Below, piece by piece: positions 49,590 to 58,350 of a stretch of DNA of 64,000 nucleotides. The translations under genes were made by a program, and so were the position numbers. The notes beneath the pieces were generated by a model. It saw nothing but the letters and a program-made list of their open reading frames with translations, did no database searches and was not told the DNA's origin. The DNA is from Zhihengliuella sp. ISTPL4 (lineage in GTDB: Bacteria > Actinomycetota > Actinomycetes > Actinomycetales > Microbacteriaceae): positions 2,076,727 through 2,140,726 of the forward strand of contig NZ_CP025422.1 in NCBI RefSeq assembly GCF_002848265.1. The letters are read 5' to 3'. Every line of letters starts with the position of its first letter. The first letter of the stretch is position 1.

Positions 49590-50738
49590 TCAGCGCGGCG
49601 CGACCGAGGTCAGGAACTCCGCCGTGGTCCGGCGGTAGGTCGCCGGAGCGAACCTGTGCAGCGCCGACGCGCGGGCGGAGAGCGCGTCGGCCCGCCGCTC
49701 CTCCCAGCCGTCCACCACGGACCGCAGTGCCGCGGCGAGCTCCTGGGATTCCCCCGGCGTCGTGAAGGCGACGCTCTGATAGGTGCCGACCGCCTCGCGA
49801 AGCCCGGGGATGTCCGATGCGACCACCGGCCGAGCGGCGAGCACGCCCTCGACGGCGGTGTTGCCGAAGGACTCGTCCTGCCGGGAAGGCACGACGAGCA
49901 CATCGATGCCGGCGAGGAACGGCCAGACGTCGGACTGGAATCCGAGGAACGTCACGCGATCGCCGACGCCGAGCGCCTCCGCACGCTCGCGCAGCTCCCG
50001 CTCGTATCCCGCGTTCTCCACGAAAGCGGCACCCACCAGATGGAGATCGGCGTCGACGCCGGCGGCGGCGAGCTCGGCCAAGGCCTCGATGGCGAGGTCG
50101 GGGCCCTTCCGGTGCGAGAGCCGACCGACGTAACCGATACGGAGGCGGTCCACGTACGGCCGCGGCTCGTCGATCTCGGAGGGGGCGGCCACGCCGTTGG
50201 GGATGACCGCTGCGCGCCGAGCGAGGGCAGGAAGCGCCGCTTGAACGGTCTGCAACGTGAAGCGGCTGTTCGCGACGACCCGATGCGCCGCGAGATGCGG
50301 TGCGTAGAGTGCGAGGTTCACCCAGCGGGACGCGGAGGCCTCCGCCTCGTGGACATGGGTGACGGTCGGTATACGGCTCAGTCGACCCACGAGGGGCCAG
50401 GTGGGCAGGACGATAGTGCTCACGTAGATGCTCCGGGGACGCAGCCGCCGGACGATCGCGATGGAGGCAGCGAAGCCCTGGACCGCGTCCCGCGCGGACC
50501 GCAGCCAGTTCCGGGGGCGAAGGGACGACTTGCGCAGCACGAACATCGGGGGAAGGAGCACCTGCGCGCCGAGTGCCTGCAGTTCGTCCACGAGAGGGCC
50601 ACGTCGCGGCAACACGACGACGACCGGCTCCCCTCGCTCCCGCAGCGCTGTCGCGGTCTCGAGGAGCATACGATCGGAGCCGAACAGCTCCCATCCCGGG
50701 TGCACGAGGAGATGCGGGGCACGAGAGTCGTGGGTCAC
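49590..50738 (-). CDS. GT4-family glycosyltransferase
   Basis: A 382-residue retaining glycosyltransferase. LLVHPGWELFGSDRMLLETA is the N-terminal glycine-loop region. LRIGYVGRLSHRKGPDLAIEAL opens the C-terminal domain. VLVVPSRQDESFGNTAVEGVLAARPVVAS contains the E-x7-E motif (ESFGNTAVE). The GTG at 50738 is used; GGAGG is only 1 base from it, so another start may be used. It ends 10 bases from the convergent tyrosine phosphatase gene. Donor unknown. Confidence 0.9.
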   Translation of the reverse strand: MTHDSRAPHLLVHPGWELFGSDRMLLETATALRERGEPVVVVLPRRGPLVDELQALGAQVLLPPMFVLRKSSLRPRNWLRSARDAVQGFAASIAIVRRLRPRSIYVSTIVLPTWPLVGRLSRIPTVTHVHEAEASASRWVNLALYAPHLAAHRVVANSRFTLQTVQAALPALARRAAVIPNGVAAPSEIDEPRPYVDRLRIGYVGRLSHRKGPDLAIEALAELAAAGVDADLHLVGAAFVENAGYERELRERAEALGVGDRVTFLGFQSDVWPFLAGIDVLVVPSRQDESFGNTAVEGVLAARPVVASDIPGLREAVGTYQSVAFTTPGESQELAAALRSVVDGWEERRADALSARASALHRFAPATYRRTTAEFLTSVAPR

Positions 50739-50772
50739 ACCTCCATTGTGCCTGGACGGAGCCGGGACGCGA

Positions 50773-50800
50773 CCCGGTCCGCCCCGGAGGGCGGACCGGG
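50773..50800 (-). terminator. hairpin between the beta-helix gene and the glycosyltransferase
   Basis: A perfect 12-bp stem (50773-50784 and 50789-50800) with a CGGA loop. It lies just before the stop-proximal end of the beta-helix gene and upstream of the GT4 gene on the same strand, so it may fall in its leader. It lacks a T-run. Confidence 0.55.
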
Positions 50801-50806
50801 AGATGC

Positions 50807-53323
50807 TCACCGGCCGCTGCCGAGCATCACTGTGCCCGTCGCGATGCCCAGCAGACTCGCGACCGCTGACGGGAGCGGCCGGGCGATGGCGGTGTTCGCG
50901 GCGATGTCGTCCCTCATGTCCGCGAAGGGTTGGGCAACGGCCGTCTGCGCGTTGCGCCAACCGGGGTTCTTCGCCGCGGCGAGCTGCGCGGGCGTCGAGA
51001 ACGTCTCGTAGACGTCGCCAGACCCTCCCCAGGTGACCATCGACGGGCCACGAGTGGAGCTGCTGAACAGGTTGCCGTCGATCGTGACATTCCACGTGTT
51101 CACCGCGCGCCCCGTCGCCGTGTCGTGGGCGAAGATAGCGCGGGGTCCGCCCGCACCGAACACGTTGTTGCGGATGGTGATGTTGCGCGTGATCCAGGTC
51201 ACGGTCGGATCCACTCCGTCGACACGCGGGTCGCGGCCCACACGATGGGTGGCCTGGCGTCGTTCGTCCTGCATGAGATTGAGATCGTGGCGCGCATTGT
51301 TCCCGAGGTCGTTGTTCGTGATCAGTACGTTCTCGGTGTCGAAGATGCGAATCCCCTCGCGGTTGTCGAACGCCTGACTCCGCGCGATGGTGACCTGGGA
51401 CGACAGTTCCGCGTGGATCCCGATCTCGGTGTTCCCGTTCGACGTCACGTCGAGGATCTTGACGTCGTAGCACGACTCGTCGAACCAGGTCCCGCTGCCC
51501 ACGTTGCGGCTCGTGTCGACGTTGCTCATCACGATGCCGCGGGTGCGAGTGACCTTGACCCCGCCGGCGACGGGCGAACCGTTGAACCGCTCGGTGTTGT
51601 TGTCGGTGATGAGAGAGTCCGTGAAGGTCGTGCCGTACGCCGTGGTTATCGACATCCCGAGCAGCCCGTTCCTGCGGACGGTCAGATCGTCGATCTTCGC
51701 CCGGTCGTTACCCACGAACAGCCCGATCGTCGCGTTGTCCTCGATGACGAGGTCGCGTACCGTGACGCCGACGTTGTGCATACGGACGGTGCCGAGCACG
51801 TCGTAGGAGGTCGCGTAGCGCCGGACACCGAAGCCCTGCAGCACGGAATTCGCCGACTGTACGTTGAGCGCCTGTCCGAGGTCGCTCGCCCGCACCTCCT
51901 TACCGGAAGGGTCGGTCCCGAGGATCAACCGGTCGCGGGCGTCGTCGACGGCGAACGTCCCGGCAACGACCTCAGCGGCCGTGGCGACCTGACGCTGCGG
52001 GACACCGTCGATGTAGAGCTGGTCCGGGTGGTTCGCCATCGGGTACGCCGGGTCGACGAACCATCCGGCATTGCCGTTGAGCATGTCGTCGTCGAATTCC
52101 GCCGTCCATCCGGCACTGACCCATGCCGACCCGGACTTCGTCCAGTTCGCGACCCGTGTCGAGCCATCGAACCAGACGGCCTCTCCCGGGTAGGCCTGGA
52201 TGGTCAACGTCTTGCTGTACGGGACATCGACGGACTGATGATAGACGCCAGCCCGAAGGACGACCGTGGATCCGGGGCGGGCGGCGTTCACGGCAGCTTG
52301 AACGGAACGGTACGGTGCGACCATTGTGCCGGTGGGGCTCTCCGCGGTGCTCCGCGCATCGACGAACAAGGCACCGGCGGGCACCGCGTACTGGGCGGTG
52401 CCGACAGGAGCCGCACCGCGTTCGGGGGTCCCGGGCTGCGGCTCGGGCTGCGGCTCCGGTTCCGGCTGCGGTTCCGGCTCCGGCTGCGGTTCCGGCTCCG
52501 GTTCGGGCTGCGGCTCCGGCTGCGGTTCGGGCTGCTCGGCACTCAAGGGCGCGTCGGCGACCGTGGCATCCAGCGAGTCGATCCGCAGGTCGACCGGCGC
52601 GGTCGCGCTGCTCGATGCATAGGCCCAGACGGCGAAGCCTCCCGCGCCGGAAAGCCGGGCGGCGGAGGAGTCGGTCGTCCGGAGCTGGGGCGCCCCAGGT
52701 GAGGAGCCGACCGGCGTGAGGCGCGCTTCGAAGTCGACGGCGTCGGCCCCGGTGACCGTGGCGTCGAACGTGACCCATCCGTCGCCGAGAACGCTCAAGG
52801 GAACGGCCACGCTTTTCAGCTCCGTCTCCATACCTCCCCGGGTCCGGATGACGGAGAGCTGCGCCTGCCCCTCGGCGTCGGTCAGCAGTCGGACTCGGTA
52901 GGCGGAGCCGTCGGCCTGGACGCGCGTCGTGTAGGCGTAGTAGCCCCGACCACCGGTTGCGTCGAGGCGGAGATCCGCCGAGACGCGGACGTCTCGCGCC
53001 CGGACGGCCTGCGGGGTGAGATAGGCGGACTCTCCGGGGTCGAGGGTGAGGGCCGCCGCGCCATCGGCCACACTGGCCACCTCGGCGCGGGACGACCACG
53101 ACGAGTAGGCGAGGCCGTTGTCGGAAGCCCCCCATCCGGACGGTGCCGCGCGATCGAAGTCATCGCGCAGCAGCACGTCGGCGGAATCGCTGTCGGCGGC
53201 CGCCGCGGGGGAAGCACCGAAGAGGCCGGCCACGATCGTCGTGGCCGCGACGACCGACGCCAGGGCGGCCGAGGTTCGTGAAGGGGAGGGTCGGGTGAGG
53301 GTCGAGCGACGTCGCGAACGCAA
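50807..53323 (-). CDS. secreted right-handed beta-helix protein with jelly-roll-like N-domain
   Basis: 838 residues. A signal peptide (1-43) ends at ASPAAAA. A roughly 200-residue domain (about 47-255) opening LRDDFDRAAPSGWGASDNG resembles the paired C-terminal domains of the 1815-residue protein. A Glu-Pro-Gln-Pro repeat linker lies at about 261-298. The rest (310-780) has a DUF1565/pectate-lyase-like entry (VDARSTAESPTGT, YRSVQAAVNAA) and parallel beta-helix rungs such as VRDLVIEDNATIGLFVGN. It probably binds or cleaves polysaccharide. The start is TTG 53323 with AGGAG 8 bases upstream. It stands 163 bases downstream of the CapK-like gene. Confidence 0.87.
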   Translation of the reverse strand: MRSRRRSTLTRPSPSRTSAALASVVAATTIVAGLFGASPAAAADSDSADVLLRDDFDRAAPSGWGASDNGLAYSSWSSRAEVASVADGAAALTLDPGESAYLTPQAVRARDVRVSADLRLDATGGRGYYAYTTRVQADGSAYRVRLLTDAEGQAQLSVIRTRGGMETELKSVAVPLSVLGDGWVTFDATVTGADAVDFEARLTPVGSSPGAPQLRTTDSSAARLSGAGGFAVWAYASSSATAPVDLRIDSLDATVADAPLSAEQPEPQPEPQPEPEPEPQPEPEPQPEPEPQPEPQPGTPERGAAPVGTAQYAVPAGALFVDARSTAESPTGTMVAPYRSVQAAVNAARPGSTVVLRAGVYHQSVDVPYSKTLTIQAYPGEAVWFDGSTRVANWTKSGSAWVSAGWTAEFDDDMLNGNAGWFVDPAYPMANHPDQLYIDGVPQRQVATAAEVVAGTFAVDDARDRLILGTDPSGKEVRASDLGQALNVQSANSVLQGFGVRRYATSYDVLGTVRMHNVGVTVRDLVIEDNATIGLFVGNDRAKIDDLTVRRNGLLGMSITTAYGTTFTDSLITDNNTERFNGSPVAGGVKVTRTRGIVMSNVDTSRNVGSGTWFDESCYDVKILDVTSNGNTEIGIHAELSSQVTIARSQAFDNREGIRIFDTENVLITNNDLGNNARHDLNLMQDERRQATHRVGRDPRVDGVDPTVTWITRNITIRNNVFGAGGPRAIFAHDTATGRAVNTWNVTIDGNLFSSSTRGPSMVTWGGSGDVYETFSTPAQLAAAKNPGWRNAQTAVAQPFADMRDDIAANTAIARPLPSAVASLLGIATGTVMLGSGR
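52433..52535 (-). repeat. hexamer repeats encoding the Glu-Pro/Gln-Pro linker
   Basis: Runs of GGTTCC/GGCTCC/GGCTGC-type hexamers (plus strand) encode alternating EP and QP units of the beta-helix protein linker. Such tracts are prone to length variation. Confidence 0.7.
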
Positions 53324-53486
53324 CTGAGTCTCCTAGGGGTCTAACCCGCGTACACCGCGCCCCTCCAACCAGCCCCCTCCGGGCGAGATGGTGTGCAGTA
53401 TCGGTACGCACCGCCTACCCGGACGGGCGACGGCCACGGCACAGTTTACACACGCTCGGACGACGATCGTTGTGCAACCGAGATAT

Positions 53487-54833
53487 TCACGACGGATCCC
53501 CGGACAGATCGGTGCCGACCGAACTGCGGATGAAGCGCATCTTCCCGCCGACCTGAGGAATGTGGTCGACGCGCTCGACACGAACGGGGACGAGGCCTCT
53601 GGTCGCGTGACGCAGCTTCGCCTCCGCGCCGTCGATGCCGGCCTGTACGTCCTGCCCGTCCGCGGGTATGCACCGCAAGGTCACCGCGTAATCCGCGTCC
53701 TGGACGATCTCGAACTGACGGATGGACAGGGGCGCGTCGTCGAAGATGTGTCCGAGAGCGCCCGCGATCGTGGTCCCATCCGGCAGGCGCACGGCATCGG
53801 AGGAGCGGCCCGAGATCGCGCCCAGCCGAGGAAGCCCCCGCCCGCACGCGCACACCCCTGGTCGATAGCTGCTGATGTCGCCGAGACGATATCGGACGAT
53901 CGGGAAGACCCGGTTCGTCAGATCCGAGACGATGACCTCTCCTTCCCGTCCCTCGGGCAGGACCCGATCCGCCTCATCGACGATCTCGATGCGTCGCACG
54001 TCGGAGAAGACGTGGAGTCCGCTCTGCTCGGCGCACTCACCCGCCATCCAGGGGATCTCGGCCGAGCGGTAGTGGTCGTAGCACGGCGCGCCGAAGGCGT
54101 CCTCGATCTCCGCCCTCGTGCCAGGGGACAGCGGAGCCGCCGTCACGGCCACGGCCGCCGGCGGAACGACCCGGAGCCCCAGTCGACGCATCCGCCGGAC
54201 CGTGTCCAGGACGCCGCCGCCATAGCCGATCAGGAAACGGGGCTCCACCCGGTTCCAGCGCTCCACGAACGCTCGCACCGCATCGTCCGTGATCTGGAAG
54301 GCGTCGAGCTGCACCCGTCGCGAGGGGAGCCACCCGAGGTCGTGGCGCAGGCGGGCCGCCCCGGTGAGCACGTGGCGCGTCACGATCGCCCGGTCATCCC
54401 AGGGTTTCACCCCCCACCACTCGAACAGGCGCCACTCGAGTGCGCGGGCAGGAAAACGGAGGTCTCGCAGCAGGTGCAGCGGCAGACCCGTACTCCCACC
54501 CGTCTTCGAGACGACGCTGGTGCGCGCATCGGCTTCATCCGTGCGAATGCTCTCGAAGTTCTCGCGGAGCATCGTCTTGTCGACGATGGGCAGCGAGGAG
54601 AACGACGCGGGGTCGCGCAGATCCTCGGCGGAGAAGCCGTGCGCGGAATACAGCTCGCGGTAGAACGTGCTGTGCTCGAACGCGAAGCGCGCGTGCGCGG
54701 CGGACCTCCGGGCGCTCAGCTCGATGGCCTCCTCCGGAGGCAGAGCATCCACGACGAGGAAGTCCCGATAAGCGGCCGTGCTGCTCCGTCCGCCCGCCGC
54801 AGTCTTGAGACGGAAAGCCGCTTCTCGCATCAT
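53487..54833 (-). CDS. phenylacetate-CoA-ligase-like adenylate-forming enzyme (CapK type)
   Basis: 448 residues. SKTGGSTGLPL (about residues 104-114) is the phosphate-binding loop of adenylate-forming enzymes. The fold core continues with YRSAEIPWMAGEC and FPIVRYRLGDISSYRPGVCACGR, then GRSSDAVRLPDG. This is the PaaK/CapK branch found in capsule clusters. ATG 54833 follows GGAGGAGAC and overlaps the upstream GT stop. Such proteins may activate an acyl group to decorate the polymer; the substrate is unknown. It is the third gene of a 56624-to-53487 operon. Confidence 0.87.
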   Translation of the reverse strand: MMREAAFRLKTAAGGRSSTAAYRDFLVVDALPPEEAIELSARRSAAHARFAFEHSTFYRELYSAHGFSAEDLRDPASFSSLPIVDKTMLRENFESIRTDEADARTSVVSKTGGSTGLPLHLLRDLRFPARALEWRLFEWWGVKPWDDRAIVTRHVLTGAARLRHDLGWLPSRRVQLDAFQITDDAVRAFVERWNRVEPRFLIGYGGGVLDTVRRMRRLGLRVVPPAAVAVTAAPLSPGTRAEIEDAFGAPCYDHYRSAEIPWMAGECAEQSGLHVFSDVRRIEIVDEADRVLPEGREGEVIVSDLTNRVFPIVRYRLGDISSYRPGVCACGRGLPRLGAISGRSSDAVRLPDGTTIAGALGHIFDDAPLSIRQFEIVQDADYAVTLRCIPADGQDVQAGIDGAEAKLRHATRGLVPVRVERVDHIPQVGGKMRFIRSSVGTDLSGDPS

Positions 54834-55888
54834 GTCTCCTCCTTCGTGCGGCCACGGGGACGGACGCGGGAGTGCCGAGCTCGAAGCGCCGAACGGTACG
54901 CGTGTGCGTGGGCAGCGCCGGCGTCGTCCCACTCGCGCCGAGACAGGTCCGGTCTCTCCGTGGTGATCTGCCGCACCGCGGCCAGGGCGGCGCGCAGCCG
55001 CTCACCATCCAGCTCGCCGTCGTACATCTGCACCCACTCCGGCCCCACCTCGGCGGCGAGCGCCTCATTGGGCGCATTGCGCGGCACGAGGACGGGCCGA
55101 TCGAGCGACAGCGCTGCGAGTACGCTCCCAGAGTTGTGCATGAATCGATAGGCCAGCACGACCAGCTCGGAACCTGTGACGAGCTCGACCAGCTCGGCGT
55201 CGCTCAGAAACTCCAGACGGAGCGTGACCTGCGGCAGGTCCGCCACACGCTCGCGCAGATCGTCGGCCAGGTCCGCGCTCGACGCCTTCCCGCCGATGAC
55301 GACACTCATCTCGGGATCGACGGCGACGGCAGCGGCGTAGGCATCGACGAAGCCGGACACTCCCTTGTACCGTCGGACCCCTCCGAACGTCCCCAGTCGT
55401 CCGCGGATCCGCTCCGCTCGCGGTTGCGGCCGGTACCAATCCCGGTAATGGCCGTGCAGGATGAGCGATTGCGCCGTTCCAGCAGGGAGCGGAGTCGTCT
55501 CGTTCAACACGATGCGGTGATCGGCCTGGCGGTCGATCCGTCGCAGCAGCCACAGCCGGGCGGCGTTGTCGTCCGGCAGTTCCAGGTTGTGCACCGTGCG
55601 CACGACCGCGATCCGCCGTGACAGGGAATGCCGTAACGAGAGCAGCGCCGTCAGGACGTATTTGCCGACGGAAGAGACGGCCGATCCCCCGTGGAGCTTC
55701 ACCTCAGGCCAGTGCCAGTGGAACACGTCGTATCGACCGAGAAGGGCCTCGCGCCAGGAGAACCGGAGATGCTCGATGCCCGGCGTCGCAGTGAGCGCCT
55801 CATCCAGCATGGTGATGTAGGGATTCGTGGTGACCCGAGGCGCACCGAAGGACTGCATGACGCGGATCGGACGCTGCCCCTCAGACAT
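54830..55888 (-). CDS. glycosyltransferase, GT4-like
   Basis: 352 residues with a GT-B layout: RVMQSFGAPRVTTNPYITML at the start, DVFHWHWPEVKL, then TVHNLELPDD. The nucleotide-side domain runs GTFGGVRRYKGV, VDAYAAAV, VLAYRFMHNSGSVLAALSLDRPVLVP. The last segment is the S-G-S-x-x-A-A-L-x-x-x-R-P-V pattern of GumK-like and related transferases. ATG 55888 overlaps the CDP-alcohol transferase stop by 8 bases. Its own end overlaps the CapK-like ATG. The donor is unknown. Confidence 0.85.
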   Translation of the reverse strand: MSEGQRPIRVMQSFGAPRVTTNPYITMLDEALTATPGIEHLRFSWREALLGRYDVFHWHWPEVKLHGGSAVSSVGKYVLTALLSLRHSLSRRIAVVRTVHNLELPDDNAARLWLLRRIDRQADHRIVLNETTPLPAGTAQSLILHGHYRDWYRPQPRAERIRGRLGTFGGVRRYKGVSGFVDAYAAAVAVDPEMSVVIGGKASSADLADDLRERVADLPQVTLRLEFLSDAELVELVTGSELVVLAYRFMHNSGSVLAALSLDRPVLVPRNAPNEALAAEVGPEWVQMYDGELDGERLRAALAAVRQITTERPDLSRREWDDAGAAHAHAYRSALRARHSRVRPRGRTKEET

Positions 55889-56624
55889 GGATCGCCAACC
55901 CTCGGATCGACCGGTACCAACGCATCGCGGCGAGAAGAAGCATGAGCACGTTGATCACGGCCAGCGCGGTATAGAGGACGACGAAGACCGGCTGCCACCA
56001 CAGCACCGCGAACACCAGGCAGAGGAAGCCGTAGTCCGTCGGGATGACCGCCAAGGAGTACAACCCACCGGACCGCCAAGCCTCGCGAGGCGTCTCAGCG
56101 GGCGCTTGAGGGTGCTGCAGACGGTGCACGCGGCGGAGGAAGTCGGCGGCGATGATCCCGAAGAAGAACACGTTGGCCGAAGCCGCGAACACCAGCGGGA
56201 CGAGCAGCCAGCCGTCCGGAAGGTCGAAGAACCGGAACCAGCAGACGAGCACCGCGAGATGGATGGTCGCGAGCTTGATCGCATCGAAGAAGTGGTCGAG
56301 CCACTCTCCCGCCAACGATCCGGAGCCTGTCAGCCGCGCGAGCTGGCCATCGGCGGAGTCGAGCGCGTAACCGAGGACGAGCAGGACGGATACGAGGATC
56401 GAAGACCAGATCTCGGGCGGCAAGGTGGCGATCAGGGCGACACCGGTCAGGGTGAACGCCGCGCTGACCAGTGTGACCTGCGTGGGGGTCATCCCCATCA
56501 CGTACGCGAGCGCGGCCATCGGCCGACCGAGTGGTCGGTTGATGTAGCGGGAATAGGCCGCCGCCCCTTTGGACGACTTCTGCGCCTGCTGCAGGCGTCC
56601 CATCGCCGCTCGGATCTCTGACAC
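55881..56624 (-). CDS. CDP-alcohol phosphotransferase family membrane enzyme
   Basis: 247 residues with about six membrane helices. The active site DSADGQLARLTG (D89, D92, G93, A96, R97) continues to GEWLDHFFD (D110, D114), matching D-x2-D-G-x2-A-R-x8-G-x3-D-x3-D. It transfers a phospho-alcohol from a CDP-alcohol to an acceptor. Together with the TagD-like cytidylyltransferase at the right end of the cluster it could build a phosphodiester-linked polyol, either in a lipid head group or in the polymer. It is the first gene of the leftward operon with the GT and CapK-like genes. Confidence 0.92.
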   Translation of the reverse strand: MSEIRAAMGRLQQAQKSSKGAAAYSRYINRPLGRPMAALAYVMGMTPTQVTLVSAAFTLTGVALIATLPPEIWSSILVSVLLVLGYALDSADGQLARLTGSGSLAGEWLDHFFDAIKLATIHLAVLVCWFRFFDLPDGWLLVPLVFAASANVFFFGIIAADFLRRVHRLQHPQAPAETPREAWRSGGLYSLAVIPTDYGFLCLVFAVLWWQPVFVVLYTALAVINVLMLLLAAMRWYRSIRGLAIHV

Positions 56625-56716
56625 GACAACTCCCCCAGGCGACGTCGAATGTAGCCTTCACTATATCCACAGGCTGCGCCCGGCTGATCTTCGCGTGCGG
56701 CCAGAGAGGAGCATGG

Positions 56717-57643
56717 ATGAGCGCGCGGGTCCTCGCGGTGGTCGTCGTCAATTACGGCGCCGCCCGACTGCTCGAGTCGAACCTCGTCTCCACGGCCTCC
56801 GATGTTCCGGAGGCCCGGATCGTCGTCGTCGACAATCTGTCCACGCCGACGGAGCGGGAGACCGTGTCGGCGCTCTGCGCCGCGCGGGGCTGGGACCTCG
56901 TCCCGATGGCGACGAACGCCGGCTTCGGCGGCGGGGTGAACGCCGGCGCCGCGCACGCGCTCGACGTGCTCGGTGCCACCGACCTCCTGCTCCTCAACCC
57001 GGACGCCCGTATCGACGGCGGTTCCGTCGCCGCTCTGCTGGATGCCACGGCGGACGGCCTGACCCTCGCCTCTCCCCGCGTGGTCGACGCGGACGGTCGC
57101 GTGTGGTTCGCCGGGATGGACGTCTATCTGGACGACGGTGCGATGGGCGGCCCGCGGAGGCGGCGGGAGCAACCCTCGGCACGGCGGCTGCCGTGGATCA
57201 GCGGCGCGTGCATGCTCATCCCGCGATCCGTGTGGGAACTGACGGGAGGCTTCCACGAGGAGTACTTCCTCTACTGGGAGGACGTCGACATCTCCGTGCG
57301 CGCCGCACGCGCGGGTGCGCGGCTGGTGGTGGTCGACGACGCGACGGCCATCCATGACGAAGGCAGCACTCATCGCGGTCGCGGGCAGCGAGCCGAGGCG
57401 AAATCCGAGCTCTACTACTACTACAACGTCCGGAACCGCCTGCTCTTCGCGGCGCTGCATCTCGACGACGATGACGTCGCGGCATGGGAACGGTCGGCTC
57501 CGCGCAACGCCTGGCAGGTGCTGCTCCGGGGCGGCCGGCGACAGTTCCTCCGCCCCCTTCCGCCGCTGCGCGCAGCATGGCGCGGGGTCAGGGATGGAAG
57601 ACGATTCCTGTCCCGGCACCGCTCGACAGGGGCGCCAGTCTAA
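56717..57643 (+). CDS. GT2-family glycosyltransferase (rhamnosyl/galactofuranosyl-type)
   Basis: 308 residues. LAVVVVNYGAARLLESNL, then IVVVDNLSTPTE and TNAGFGGGVNAGAAHA form the GT-A donor domain. LLNPDARID is the D-x-D-like site and FLYWEDVDISVRAARAG is the acceptor-side E-D-x-D motif of WbbL/GlfT1-like transferases. AGAGGAG lies before the ATG pair; the ATG at 56717 gives the frame. It begins the rightward operon of GT2, an anchored protein and the polymerase-like gene. The acceptor is unknown. Confidence 0.9.
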   Translation: MSARVLAVVVVNYGAARLLESNLVSTASDVPEARIVVVDNLSTPTERETVSALCAARGWDLVPMATNAGFGGGVNAGAAHALDVLGATDLLLLNPDARIDGGSVAALLDATADGLTLASPRVVDADGRVWFAGMDVYLDDGAMGGPRRRREQPSARRLPWISGACMLIPRSVWELTGGFHEEYFLYWEDVDISVRAARAGARLVVVDDATAIHDEGSTHRGRGQRAEAKSELYYYYNVRNRLLFAALHLDDDDVAAWERSAPRNAWQVLLRGGRRQFLRPLPPLRAAWRGVRDGRRFLSRHRSTGAPV

Positions 57644-57694
57644 ACTCGGAGCACCGTCTCTCGCACCGCGAGGACACCGGGGAGTGGGGATCAC

Positions 57695-58336
57695 ATGAAG
57701 GACGTGCACGAGGACTACGCACCGGGACGCCGACGCGTCTGGCTTCCCCTGACGATCCTGGTCGTGGTGGTCGGTCTCGCCGTGGCCGCCGCGTTCCTCG
57801 TTCCCCCGATGCTGACTCCCGCCGAGCAGCCGGAACCGACGAGCACGCCGACCGTCCCGCCCCGTGACATCGTGTCCACCGACGCGCCGCGCCCGACGGA
57901 GACGCCGCGGCCCGCTCCGTCAGAGAGCGGCCTCCCGTTCGCCGAGCTCGCGCCGGTGGAGCCCGACGCCACGATCGTCGCGGAAGGTGCGGACATCCTC
58001 CTCGCCCGCGTGGAAGCCGTGCAGGGCGAGGCGGCACTCGCCGGCGAGACTTCGGGTCCTGCCGTGCGCGCCACTGTCAGGATCGTCAACACCGGCTCCG
58101 AACCGCTCGACCTCGACTACGTCGCTGTGAACGCGTACTCCGGCGCCGACCGCGCACCCGCCGGCACGCTGACCCGGCCCGGTGGCGTGCCGTTCGAGGG
58201 GATGCTCTCCCCCGGAGACGCCGCGGAGGGCGTCTACCTGTTCACCATTCCGGAGGAGGACCGTGAGGACGTCACCCTCACGGTCGACTACCTCTTCGGC
58301 GCGGAGGTCGGTGTCTTCCGCGGCGACCTCCGCTGA
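57695..58336 (+). CDS. anchored extracytoplasmic protein of unknown function
   Basis: 213 residues. A membrane helix (about 16-39, VWLPLTILVVVVGLAVAAAFLV) with a short cytoplasmic N-terminus leads to a Pro/Thr-rich stalk (42-75). A beta-rich domain (85-213) has VRATVRIVNTGSEPLDLDYV and the GDAAEGVYLFTI pattern seen in DUF4352-like folds. The ATG at 57695 has GGGGATCAC ahead. It lies between two polymer genes on the same strand, so it may help assembly at the cell surface. Confidence 0.75.
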   Translation: MKDVHEDYAPGRRRVWLPLTILVVVVGLAVAAAFLVPPMLTPAEQPEPTSTPTVPPRDIVSTDAPRPTETPRPAPSESGLPFAELAPVEPDATIVAEGADILLARVEAVQGEAALAGETSGPAVRATVRIVNTGSEPLDLDYVAVNAYSGADRAPAGTLTRPGGVPFEGMLSPGDAAEGVYLFTIPEEDREDVTLTVDYLFGAEVGVFRGDLR

Positions 58337-58350
58337 TCCGAGACCTCCGT

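Noticed and set aside
50739-51473. In-frame upstream extension of the GT4 gene at 49590
   Set aside because: It lies antisense-shifted over the beta-helix gene on the same strand, has no GT features, and the GT fold begins at LLVHPGWELFGSDR after the GTG at 50738.
52433-52535. Short tandem repeats that might suggest a CRISPR or satellite array
   Set aside because: The hexamers are in frame and encode a Glu-Pro/Gln-Pro linker of a secreted protein; no unique spacers exist. No CRISPR array was seen anywhere in the window.
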